Below, one piece after another: positions 53,118 to 61,001 of a DNA stretch of 64,000 nt. The notes beneath the pieces are model-generated. The model was not told the DNA's origin, made no database searches, and was given only the letters and a program-made list of their open reading frames with translations. A program made the translations under genes and the position numbers. Each line of letters opens with the position of its first letter. Position 1 is the first letter of the stretch. The stretch comes from Candidatus Pristimantibacillus lignocellulolyticus (lineage in GTDB: Bacteria; Bacillota; Bacilli; Paenibacillales; Paenibacillaceae): positions 1,841,001 to 1,905,000 of the forward strand of contig CP097899.1 in NCBI GenBank assembly GCA_023639215.1. The letters are read 5' to 3'.

Positions 53118-54086
53118 TTATACCCACCACATGTCGCCTAAAGGTTCGCGGATAAGTACTTGCTGAAGATTTTCTACTGCTTTTGAGAATCCTTCTTCAA
53201 CGGACATTAAGCCATCTTCATGCTCGATGCTTACAACATAGTCGTAGCCAACTAGACGCAGTGCACTCATAATGTCAGCCCAAGTTTTTAGATCATGACC
53301 GAAACCTACACTGCGGAATTGCCAAGCGCGATCAAGCATATTGGAATAGCTTTGCATATCGGTTAGACCATAACGATTAACGTTAACAGGATCAATAGTT
53401 GTATCTTTAGCATGGAAGTGATGAATAGCACCTTCACGTCCAAGAATATGAATCGCTTGTACAGGATCAATACCTTGCCACCACATATGACTTGGGTCAA
53501 GGTTTGCACCGATAGCTTTACCAGTTGCTTCACGAAGACGAAGCATTGTTGCAGGGCTATGAACAGAGAAGCCGCCATGTAGCTCTAGACCGATCTTCAC
53601 GCCAGCATCAGTAGCTACATTGTTAATGTCAGACCAATAAGGTATAACTTTTTGTTCCCATTGCCATGTTAAAATGTCTTGGAAATCATTTGGCCAAGGA
53701 GCTACGGGCCAGTTTGGATATTTCGCATCTTCATGGTCACCAGGACAGCCAGAGAATGTATTAACAACTGGAACTTCAAGACGATTAGCAAGCTCAATTG
53801 TTTTACGAATGATTGTATCATCTGCTTGAGCAAGATGTTTTTGTGGATGAAGTGGATTGGAATGGCAGCTAAGTGCGCTGATCATTAATCCGCGAGATTC
53901 TACAGCTTGTTTAAACGCTTTCAATTTACCGGCATCTGCAAGAAGTACATCTGGATCGCAATGTGCGTTGCCAGGATAACCGCCTGTACCAATTTCAATA
54001 GCATCTAGCCCTTTTGCGGCAATATAATCTAAAGCTTCTTCAAATGGTTTTTGCGAGAATAATACCGCGAATACGCCTAATTTCAT
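53118..54086 (-). CDS. Sugar phosphate isomerase/epimerase (xylose-isomerase-like TIM barrel)
   Basis: The 322-residue protein belongs to the AP endonuclease 2/xylose isomerase-like fold. Metal-site residues are likely in GLELHGGF, NLDPSHMWW and SIEHED, and the N-terminus is MKLGVFAVLFSQKPFEEAL. Such enzymes isomerise or epimerise ketoses or inosose. The natural substrate is not clear. ATG 54086 with AGGAGGTT 7 nt upstream (minus strand) is preferred to an 11-residue longer frame. It stands alone, convergent with the small membrane protein gene. Confidence 0.85.
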   Translation of the reverse strand: MKLGVFAVLFSQKPFEEALDYIAAKGLDAIEIGTGGYPGNAHCDPDVLLADAGKLKAFKQAVESRGLMISALSCHSNPLHPQKHLAQADDTIIRKTIELANRLEVPVVNTFSGCPGDHEDAKYPNWPVAPWPNDFQDILTWQWEQKVIPYWSDINNVATDAGVKIGLELHGGFSVHSPATMLRLREATGKAIGANLDPSHMWWQGIDPVQAIHILGREGAIHHFHAKDTTIDPVNVNRYGLTDMQSYSNMLDRAWQFRSVGFGHDLKTWADIMSALRLVGYDYVVSIEHEDGLMSVEEGFSKAVENLQQVLIREPLGDMWWV

Positions 54087-54306
54087 CTTAAAATAACCTC
54101 CTAAAATTTTCGTTTGCATCTTGTTATACTTCTCGTAAATGAAAAATCATTTCGGAAGCATTAACTAAGTATGGTTAAAAAGTTTTTATACGTGAATCAT
54201 GTAGACTATACTATTATAATGCCTCTAATAGAGAGTAACTTCAAGTGCAATCACAAAATCACATAATAAGTAGACAAATACGTTGCAAAGCTTAAGTGTA
54301 CTCCAC

Positions 54307-54362
54307 ATTCGATGCGAATATGCTTTCTATATAACATTGTTATCAAGTTCTGCTGTTTGAAC
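54307..54362 (-). repeat. Palindromic repeat, half copy H0
   Basis: On the minus strand this reads as the opening half of the element: GTTCAAACAGCAGAACTT, then GATAACAATG and the ATTCGCATCGAAT segment, then stops. Seen in the orientation of copy H it follows that full copy, as A2 follows A and F2 follows F. Confidence 0.75.
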
Positions 54363-54379
54363 TACCACTATTCAATAAA

Positions 54380-54550
54380 GGTTCAAAAAGCAGGATTTCA
54401 GAATCAAGAAGATGGAGTGCTACTTGAGGAAGGAGGAAGCTCCAGTGTACGTAGTAGGTACACGAGTCCCGGACTTTCCAAGTTCGCTTCATATTCGAAG
54501 TCGAATAAGCTTGCTTCATGACCTCGTTATCAAATTTTGCTGTTTGAACT
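54380..54550 (-). repeat. Palindromic repeat, copy H (full, - orientation)
   Basis: A 171-bp element upstream of the U32 peptidase gene, with first-type arms GTTCAAAAAGCAGGATTT and AAATTTTGCTGTTTGAAC. It is closely similar to copy E across the core (GAGGAAGGAGGAAGC, GTGTACGTA, GGACTT). Confidence 0.88.
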
Positions 54551-54716
54551 ACCTATTAAAGTGAATATGGCAGTAATGTCTTGTGGAATATCTGGCTCAG
54601 CTTTGTTACACTATTAACTAGAAAAAAGATAGATTGGACTACTTCCACTTTTATCATATATTGCATAAGAGATCATCGTAAGTCTATGAGATTACGACAA
54701 TGAGAGGACTATAAAA

Positions 54717-57239
54717 ATGACTTTAACACGATCAGATATAGAACTATTAGCACCGGCTGGAGATTGGGATTGTATGCGAGCTGCGGTTGCTAATGGAGCA
54801 GATGCGGTCTTTTTCGGAGTGGAAAAATTCAATGCCCGTGCCCGCGCCAACAATTTTAGAAGTGAAGAGCTTCCAGAGATTATGTCCTTCCTGCATACGT
54901 ACGGAGTTAAGGGCTTTTTGACATTCAATATTCTTGTATTTGAGGATGAATTACGAGATGCACAAACTTTAATTGAAATGTGTATCGATGCTGGTGTAGA
55001 TGCTGTTATCGTACAAGATCTAGGTCTTGTCAAATTAATACGTGAGCTTTCACCAGATTTCCCGATTCACGGTTCAACACAGATGACCATTACATCGCCT
55101 GAAGCAGTAGAATTTACAAAGCCGTTCGATATGGAACGTGTTGTACTTGGTCGTGAAAATAATTTGAAGCAAATTAAAACGATTGGAGACCAAGCAAAGT
55201 TGCCAATGGAAGTATTTGTTCACGGTGCGCTTTGTGTATCCTATTCTGGACAATGCTTAACTTCCGAAATGTGGGGCGGTCGTTCTGCCAATCGTGGTGA
55301 ATGTGCACAAGCTTGTCGTTTGCCTTATGATCTTATCGTTGATGGTGAGCAAAAACCTATGGGTGCAGTAGCTTACTTATTATCTCCAAAAGATTTAGCG
55401 GCGATCGAAATTGTCCCTGAATTAATAGAAGCAGGAGTAACTTCTTTCAAAATAGAAGGTCGTTTGAAAACACCTGAGTATGTAGCTAACGTGGTAAGGA
55501 AATATCGCAAAGCGATTGATAAATATTTTGATGGAGATTCATCTAAACCATCCAAAGAAGAAGTGCGTGAATTGCAACAAAGTTTCTCTCGTGGATTCAC
55601 GCATGGTTTCCTAGAAGGTACGAATAATAAGGAACTTGTTGATGGTACTTTCCCGAAAAGTCGTGGGGTATACCTTGGTAAAGTAGAACGTGTTATGCGT
55701 GATGCGGTAACCCTTCGTCTTGAAGCTCCACTTAAGCGTGGCGATGGAGTTGTATTTGATGCTGGTGATCCAACGCAGAAAGAAGAAGGCGGACGAGTAT
55801 ATGATGTTCGTCGTCAAGGTGTGAAATTAGAATCGGAAGCTCCTGAAGGTATTCTTATTGAGCTTGTACCAGGCCGTAATGATGTAGATTTGCGCAAAGT
55901 TCATGTGGGCGATCGCGTTTGGAAAACGAATGATCCTGCACTAGACAGAGCATTACGTGCTTCGTTTGAAACGGATAAGCCATATCGTGTATTCCCGCTT
56001 CATATTAAAGTTACAGGTGCGATCGGTGAACCACTGCGTACGTGGTGGACTGATGTAGAAAAAGGAACAACAGTGGAAATCGCTTCTGAACTATTGCTTG
56101 AAGAAGCAATGAAACGTCCAATGGATGCGGCTCTACTAGAAGAACAACTAGGACGTCTAGGTGGTACTGTGTATCAACTTGATCAATTAGAAGTGTTACT
56201 TCAAGGTAATCTAATTATTCCAATGCGTGAATTGAATCGTTTACGTCGTGAAGCAGTAGAACAACTTGCGGGAGAACGTCCGAAACCGCCTGTCTATATT
56301 AAGCATGAAGTTAATGCGATGGATGATGCATTCGATAATAAGAATCAACCAACACCAATCGTTAATGGTCGCGATGCTAAACTGATAGCGTTATGTCGTA
56401 CATTAGAGCAAGTTGAAGCTGCGGTAGCTACAGATATAGACTTCATTTATGCCGATTTTGAATTTATTAAGCAGTTCCCAGCCGCAATAGAAATAGCTCG
56501 TAAGGCAGGGAAACAAATTGCATTAGCAACTCCTCGTATTCATATGCCGAACGAGAATGGCTATCATGCGAATATTTTAAAACTAAAACCAGATGCGGTG
56601 CTTGTACGTAATACTGGAGCGCTGTACTATTATTTACGTGCAAAAATGGCAAATCCAGATGCGCCTTTCCCTAAATTGATCGGTGACTTCTCGTTGAATA
56701 TTGCCAATCATAAAGCAGTTAATCTATTCCTTGAAAGTGGTTTAGATGCTGTAACACCATCATATGACTTGAACATTCAACAAATGGTCGATCTTCTTGA
56801 ACGTTCTAACACGAGTAAGATGGAAGTAGTTATCCATCAGCATTTACCGATGTTCCATACTGAACATTGTGTATACTGTACATTCTTAAGTGAAGGAACA
56901 AACTACACGAACTGTGGTCGTCCTTGTGAAACATCAAGAGCATCACTGCAAGATCGTATCGGCATGAGTCATCCTGTACGTGTAGATGAAGGTTGTCGTA
57001 ATACGGTATATAATGCAGTCGAGCAATCTGGTGCTGAATATTTGAAAAACTTTATTGAACTAGGCGTAGAGCAATATCGCGTAGAGTTCTTAGAGGAAGG
57101 CGCAGATAAAGTTCAAGAAGTAATTCAATTATATCGCGATGCACTTGATGGCAAGATTACAGGTACGCAAGTGTGGAGAGGGTTGAAGGCTACGAATCAG
57201 TTGGGCGTTACCCGTGGATCACTTGTGAACTCGAAGTAA
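54717..57239 (+). CDS. Large U32-family peptidase-like protein (collagenase-like, with DUF3656)
   Basis: The 840-residue protein starts IELLAPAGDWDCMRAAVANG, the typical U32 TIM-barrel start. It contains the U32 signature around residues 160-185 (EVFVHGALCVSYSGQC) with cysteines that in relatives hold an Fe-S cluster. A long C-terminal half includes YLKNFIELGVEQYRVEF. Large U32 proteins such as RlhA hydroxylate 23S rRNA, while others (TrhP/YrrO-like) modify tRNA. It is therefore more likely an RNA hydroxylation enzyme than a protease, which is inference from the family. Its last codons form the left arm of repeat J. Confidence 0.88.
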   Translation: MTLTRSDIELLAPAGDWDCMRAAVANGADAVFFGVEKFNARARANNFRSEELPEIMSFLHTYGVKGFLTFNILVFEDELRDAQTLIEMCIDAGVDAVIVQDLGLVKLIRELSPDFPIHGSTQMTITSPEAVEFTKPFDMERVVLGRENNLKQIKTIGDQAKLPMEVFVHGALCVSYSGQCLTSEMWGGRSANRGECAQACRLPYDLIVDGEQKPMGAVAYLLSPKDLAAIEIVPELIEAGVTSFKIEGRLKTPEYVANVVRKYRKAIDKYFDGDSSKPSKEEVRELQQSFSRGFTHGFLEGTNNKELVDGTFPKSRGVYLGKVERVMRDAVTLRLEAPLKRGDGVVFDAGDPTQKEEGGRVYDVRRQGVKLESEAPEGILIELVPGRNDVDLRKVHVGDRVWKTNDPALDRALRASFETDKPYRVFPLHIKVTGAIGEPLRTWWTDVEKGTTVEIASELLLEEAMKRPMDAALLEEQLGRLGGTVYQLDQLEVLLQGNLIIPMRELNRLRREAVEQLAGERPKPPVYIKHEVNAMDDAFDNKNQPTPIVNGRDAKLIALCRTLEQVEAAVATDIDFIYADFEFIKQFPAAIEIARKAGKQIALATPRIHMPNENGYHANILKLKPDAVLVRNTGALYYYLRAKMANPDAPFPKLIGDFSLNIANHKAVNLFLESGLDAVTPSYDLNIQQMVDLLERSNTSKMEVVIHQHLPMFHTEHCVYCTFLSEGTNYTNCGRPCETSRASLQDRIGMSHPVRVDEGCRNTVYNAVEQSGAEYLKNFIELGVEQYRVEFLEEGADKVQEVIQLYRDALDGKITGTQVWRGLKATNQLGVTRGSLVNSK

Positions 57240-57370
57240 CTCGGAGTAGTATACTCGACGTCGAATATGCCATTCATCGGAATCCTGTGATACTCACGTA
57301 CCAATAACGTACGCTCCGTTTCTCGGATTTCCTAGCTTCATGTCATCTTCTCGGAGTTGACAAGTGATCC
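57216..57370 (+). repeat. Palindromic repeat, copy J (full, + orientation, third arm type overlapping a gene end)
   Basis: Arms are GGATCACTTGTGAACTC (57216-57232) and GAGTTGACAAGTGATCC (57354-57370), complementary at 16 of 17 positions. The left arm is the coding sequence of the last residues of the U32 gene. The core is family-typical (CTCGACGTCGAATATG, CGTACCAATAACGTACG, CATCTTCTCGG). Confidence 0.85.
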
Positions 57371-57417
57371 TACCTCCGAAGTTTTCAAAGGCTTCTTGAG
57401 TGGATCCGCGTTGAGGT

Positions 57418-57546
57418 GATGGCTCCTATTGAACATTCCGCTGGAATGCCCAAAGATTCGCTACTAGCTTGAAGAGCTTGTGGGTTTGAGTCGGAGGGAA
57501 GATGGCTCCTATTGAGCTTTCCGCTGGAATGCTCAAAGATTCGCTA
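57418..57546 (+). repeat. Two direct repeats of 46 bp, each holding a hairpin
   Basis: Copies at 57418-57463 and 57501-57546 both begin GATGGCTCCTATTGA and end CAAAGATTCGCTA. Each contains TTCCGCTGGAA as a tight hairpin. The outer pairs differ but remain complementary in the second copy (TGAGC/GCTCA). Confidence 0.85.
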
Positions 57547-57617
57547 TTGATTCGCAAGGTGTGTGTGATTCGTTTAGATAGTATTGTAGTGTATATATAG
57601 AAGATACTGAGGAATGT

Positions 57618-57650
57618 GGTCAAGTCGTGCGTGAGGGCTTGACCTTTTCT
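57618..57650 (+). terminator. Terminator before pcrB
   Basis: GGTCAAG (57618-57624) pairs with CTTGACC (57638-57644), followed by TTTTCT. Confidence 0.75.
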
Positions 57651-57659
57651 GTAGCAAGT

Positions 57660-57737
57660 TAGCTTATGCTTACGAAGCTACTTTTCATCTACGAGTAGAG
57701 TATCAAGTAGATTATGAAAAGTTTAAGGAGGGGAAAT
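57660..57737 (+). promoter_or_regulatory. Two-stem leader motif (copy v) before pcrB
   Basis: ACTTTTCAT (57680-57688) pairs perfectly with ATGAAAAGT (57714-57722), followed by TTAAGGAGGGG and GTG 57738. Upstream TAGCTT and AAGCTA (57660-57679) can form a separate small hairpin, and CTACTT can pair with AAGTAG (57704-57709) as an alternative. Confidence 0.7.
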
Positions 57738-58451
57738 GTGGATAATCAATGGTTTTCACAGTGGGAACATGTGTTCAAGCTTGACCCTGATCGTGACATA
57801 AGTGAAGAGCATTTAGAGCTTATTTGTATGTCTGGGACGGATGCAATTATTGTAGGGGGCTCAAGTGGTGTTACTTATGAAAATACAGTAGAATTATTAT
57901 CTCGTATACGTCGTTACAGCTTAGATTGTGCGCTTGAAGTATCAACGATGGATGGAGCTGTTCCTGGTTTCGACGGATATTTTGTACCGTTTGTTCTTAA
58001 TACTAAGCAAGCTGATTATTTGATGTTGAATCAACTAGAAGGTTTGCAGACATATGGACATTTTGTGCCTTGGCATATGACAGCTGCTTCGGGATATATT
58101 GTGCTCAATGAAGATTGTACTGCCGCTAAAGTGTCTGGCGCAGAAGCATCTTTATCAACACAAGAGATACTTCCCTATGTATGGATGGCTGATCGATTAC
58201 TACATTTTCCGCTCCTATACATAGAATATAGTGGGAGCTTTGGTGATATGAGCTTGCTTCGACGTATTGCATCGGAAGTAGAAGGAGCTAAATTGTTCTA
58301 CGGTGGTGGGATAGATGGAGTAGAGCGTGCAAGTGAAGCTGCCAAATATGCTCATACCGTTGTCGTAGGTAATATTGTATACAATAATATAGAAGCAGCA
58401 TTAGAAACGGTACAAGCAGTTAAATCGATTAAATCAATGCAATTAATATAA
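57738..58451 (+). CDS. pcrB: Heptaprenylglyceryl phosphate synthase (PcrB family)
   Basis: The 237-residue TIM-barrel prenyltransferase transfers a heptaprenyl chain to glycerol-1-phosphate. Family landmarks are FKLDPDR near the N-terminus, GTDAIIVGGSSGV, and the C-terminal phosphate-binding LFYGGGIDGVERA and VVVGNIVY. GTG 57738 follows AAGGAGGGG. It is the first gene of the conserved pcrB-pcrA-ligA run of Bacillota. Confidence 0.95.
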   Translation: MDNQWFSQWEHVFKLDPDRDISEEHLELICMSGTDAIIVGGSSGVTYENTVELLSRIRRYSLDCALEVSTMDGAVPGFDGYFVPFVLNTKQADYLMLNQLEGLQTYGHFVPWHMTAASGYIVLNEDCTAAKVSGAEASLSTQEILPYVWMADRLLHFPLLYIEYSGSFGDMSLLRRIASEVEGAKLFYGGGIDGVERASEAAKYAHTVVVGNIVYNNIEAALETVQAVKSIKSMQLI

Positions 58452-58470
58452 TATATTGCAATTATTAAAG

Positions 58471-58550
58471 ACTATCCATTCGAAGTTACTTTTTATTTAT
58501 AAGGTGTTGTTTCGAATGATGTATATAAAAAGATTAAAGGAGTGGGATAG
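58471..58550 (+). promoter_or_regulatory. Two-stem leader motif (copy vi) before pcrA
   Basis: Stem A is CATTCGAA (58477-58484) with TTCGAATG (58511-58518), perfect. Stem B is ACTTTTTAT (58488-58496) with ATAAAAAGA (58525-58533), 8 of 9. AAAGGAGTG and the start codon follow. Confidence 0.7.
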
Positions 58551-60884
58551 ATGTTTAGTTCATTTAGTATCGATGATGCGGTGCAGAAGCTGAATGCTCC
58601 GCAACGAGAAGCAGTGAAAGCGACAGAAGGTCCATTACTTATTATGGCAGGAGCAGGTAGTGGAAAGACTAGAGTATTAACGCATCGTATCGCCTATCTC
58701 ATTGAGAAAAATAGAGTAGCTCCATGGAGTATATTAGCTATTACATTTACGAATAAAGCGGCAAGAGAAATGCAGGAGCGGGTTAGCGCTCTAGTTGGTG
58801 CATCAGGACGTGACATTTGGGTGTCTACATTCCACTCCATGTGCGTACGTATTTTACGTAAAGATATTGACCGAATCGGCTTTTCATCGAACTTCTCAAT
58901 TCTCGATTCTACTGATCAATTATCTGTTATCCGTAGTTGTATGAAGGATGAAAATATTGATGTGAAGAAGGTTGAGCCGAAATCGGTACAAGCGACAATA
59001 AGCTCAGCGAAAAATGAACTCATTTCTCCCGAGGCGTATGAGAACAAAGCTGGAGATTACTTCCAAAACATCGTTGCCAAAATATATAAGATGTATCAGA
59101 AACGATTAAAAAACAATAACTCGTTAGATTTTGATGATCTTATTATGAAAACGATACAGTTATTTAAGGAAGAGCCAGAAGCGTTGAAGTTCTATCAAAA
59201 CAAATTCCGTTATATACATGTTGATGAGTATCAAGATACGAACCGTGCGCAATATATGTTATGTCGAATGCTTGCAGATCAACATCATAATATATGCGTT
59301 GTTGGTGATAGCGATCAGTCAATCTATCGTTGGCGTGGTGCTGATATCTCGAATATTTTGAACTTTGAAGATGATTATCCTGAAGCGAAAACGATTATGT
59401 TAGAGCAAAATTATCGTTCTACAGCCAATATTCTGAATGCAGCCAATGCTGTTATAGCTCTAAATAGTGGGCGTAAAGCGAAAAACCTATGGACTGATCA
59501 AGGTGAAGGTAATAAAATTTCTGTCTACTTTGCTGAAAGTGATCGTGAGGAAGGTTACTTTGTCACAGGTGTCATTCAGAACAATATGGCAAAGAATCGT
59601 AAGTATAGCGATCATGCGATTCTTTATCGTACGAATGCACAATCACGTTTAATAGAGGAAACATTAATTAAGTCTGAAATTCCATATCAAATTGTAGGCG
59701 GAATTAAGTTCTATGATCGTAAAGAGATTAAAGACATACTGGCATATCTTCGTCTCATCTCTAATCCAGATGATGATATTAGTCTTGTACGTATTATTAA
59801 TGTTCCTAAACGGGGTATTGGTGACACCACAGTAGCTAAGCTTGCTGCTGCAGCTACAGCGCAAGGGACTTCGATCTATAGAGTATTAAGTAATATTGAT
59901 CTAGTAGATGTGAAAGGGAAAACAAGAGAACAACTTATTTCCTTCTATAATATGATTTCTAAGCTGAGTGCTGCTGTTGATGAACTCACTGTAACGGAAT
60001 TAACGGAGAAAGTTCTCGAAATGTCGGAGTATAAATTAGAGTTGCAACGTGAAAATACGATTGAATCAACGACTCGTGTAGAGAATATAGAAGAGTTCTT
60101 GTCCGTAACGATGGATTTTGAACAACGTAATGATGATCGTACACTTGTTGCGTTTCTTACCGATTTAGCGTTGATTGCAGATATTGATTCCATGAACGAC
60201 GATGAAGAAGAGAAAGAGAAGTCGCAAGATACAGTAATTCTAATGACAATGCATAGTGCGAAGGGTTTAGAGTTCCCTGTCGTATTTATTGTAGGGATGG
60301 AAGAGACGGTATTCCCGCATTCGCGTGCGTTAACGGATAACGACGAATTAGAGGAAGAACGTCGACTTGCATATGTAGGAATTACACGTGCAGAGCAACA
60401 GTTATATTTATCGTCAGCGAAAATGAGAACATTATTTGGTCGTACCGCATTTAATATGCCTTCACGCTTCCTTAAGGAAATCCCTGAAGAAGTTCGTGAG
60501 ATAGTATCACCTAATGGTGGGAATACTCGTAGTATTGGCGGAGGATATACTGGTGGTGCTCGTACAAGCACAGGTTCCCAGCAATCAGGTTTTGGATTTG
60601 GTAGTTCCCGTAGTCAAGGCAGTAGTATCTCGACAGGAGGAAGAAGTACTGTAACGGTAACGTCTGGACTAGAAGCGGCGAAAAAAGCAGCTTCATCCCA
60701 ATCTGACCAAAGTGGTCCAGTTAGCTATAGTGCTGGCGATCGAGTGGCACATGGTAAATGGGGCGAAGGTACGGTTGTATCGGTGAAAGGGAAAGATAAC
60801 GATATGGAATTGCAAATTGCTTTCCCTGCACCAGTAGGGATTAAGAAGTTACTAGCAAGTTTTGCGCCGATTAGGAAAGTATAA
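58551..60884 (+). CDS. pcrA: ATP-dependent DNA helicase PcrA
   Basis: The 777-residue UvrD-family 3'-5' helicase has motif I AGAGSGKTRVLTHRI at about 33-47, Walker B DEYQDTNRAQY, QSIYRWRGAD, and the C-terminal motifs TMHSAKGLEFPVVFI and VGITRAEQQLYL. A Gly/Ser-rich linker (about 655-705) leads to a Tudor-like domain (DRVAHGKWGEGTVVSVKG) that binds RNA polymerase in Bacillus PcrA. It acts in replication and repair. A shrunken repeat copy lies between it and ligA. Confidence 0.97.
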   Translation: MFSSFSIDDAVQKLNAPQREAVKATEGPLLIMAGAGSGKTRVLTHRIAYLIEKNRVAPWSILAITFTNKAAREMQERVSALVGASGRDIWVSTFHSMCVRILRKDIDRIGFSSNFSILDSTDQLSVIRSCMKDENIDVKKVEPKSVQATISSAKNELISPEAYENKAGDYFQNIVAKIYKMYQKRLKNNNSLDFDDLIMKTIQLFKEEPEALKFYQNKFRYIHVDEYQDTNRAQYMLCRMLADQHHNICVVGDSDQSIYRWRGADISNILNFEDDYPEAKTIMLEQNYRSTANILNAANAVIALNSGRKAKNLWTDQGEGNKISVYFAESDREEGYFVTGVIQNNMAKNRKYSDHAILYRTNAQSRLIEETLIKSEIPYQIVGGIKFYDRKEIKDILAYLRLISNPDDDISLVRIINVPKRGIGDTTVAKLAAAATAQGTSIYRVLSNIDLVDVKGKTREQLISFYNMISKLSAAVDELTVTELTEKVLEMSEYKLELQRENTIESTTRVENIEEFLSVTMDFEQRNDDRTLVAFLTDLALIADIDSMNDDEEEKEKSQDTVILMTMHSAKGLEFPVVFIVGMEETVFPHSRALTDNDELEEERRLAYVGITRAEQQLYLSSAKMRTLFGRTAFNMPSRFLKEIPEEVREIVSPNGGNTRSIGGGYTGGARTSTGSQQSGFGFGSSRSQGSSISTGGRSTVTVTSGLEAAKKAASSQSDQSGPVSYSAGDRVAHGKWGEGTVVSVKGKDNDMELQIAFPAPVGIKKLLASFAPIRKV

Positions 60885-60896
60885 AGTTTAATAAAG

Positions 60897-60971
60897 GTTC
60901 AAAAAGTGGGTTTTAACAATCGTCGAATGCTCTACAAAGCTAATCGTCGTTATTAAAGTCCGCTTTTGAAC
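60897..60971 (+). repeat. Palindromic repeat, shrunken copy I
   Basis: A 75-bp element keeps both first-type arms (GTTCAAAAAGTGGGTTTTAA and TTAAAGTCCGCTTTTGAAC) but only a trace of the core (ATCGTCGAATG, TAATCGTCGTTATT). It fills the pcrA-ligA gap. Confidence 0.8.
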
Positions 60972-61001
60972 TACCCTGATTGCGAATTTGGAGGGATATT
61001 T

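Noticed and set aside
47290..54521. Small proteins of about 60-70 residues within repeat copies E and H
   Set aside because: The reading frames differ between copies and have no ribosome binding sites; the sequence similarity is at DNA, not protein, level.
22363..60971. CRISPR array or insertion sequence as explanation for the repeats
   Set aside because: Copies are kilobases apart, in both orientations, without regular spacers, transposase gene or constant terminal repeats.
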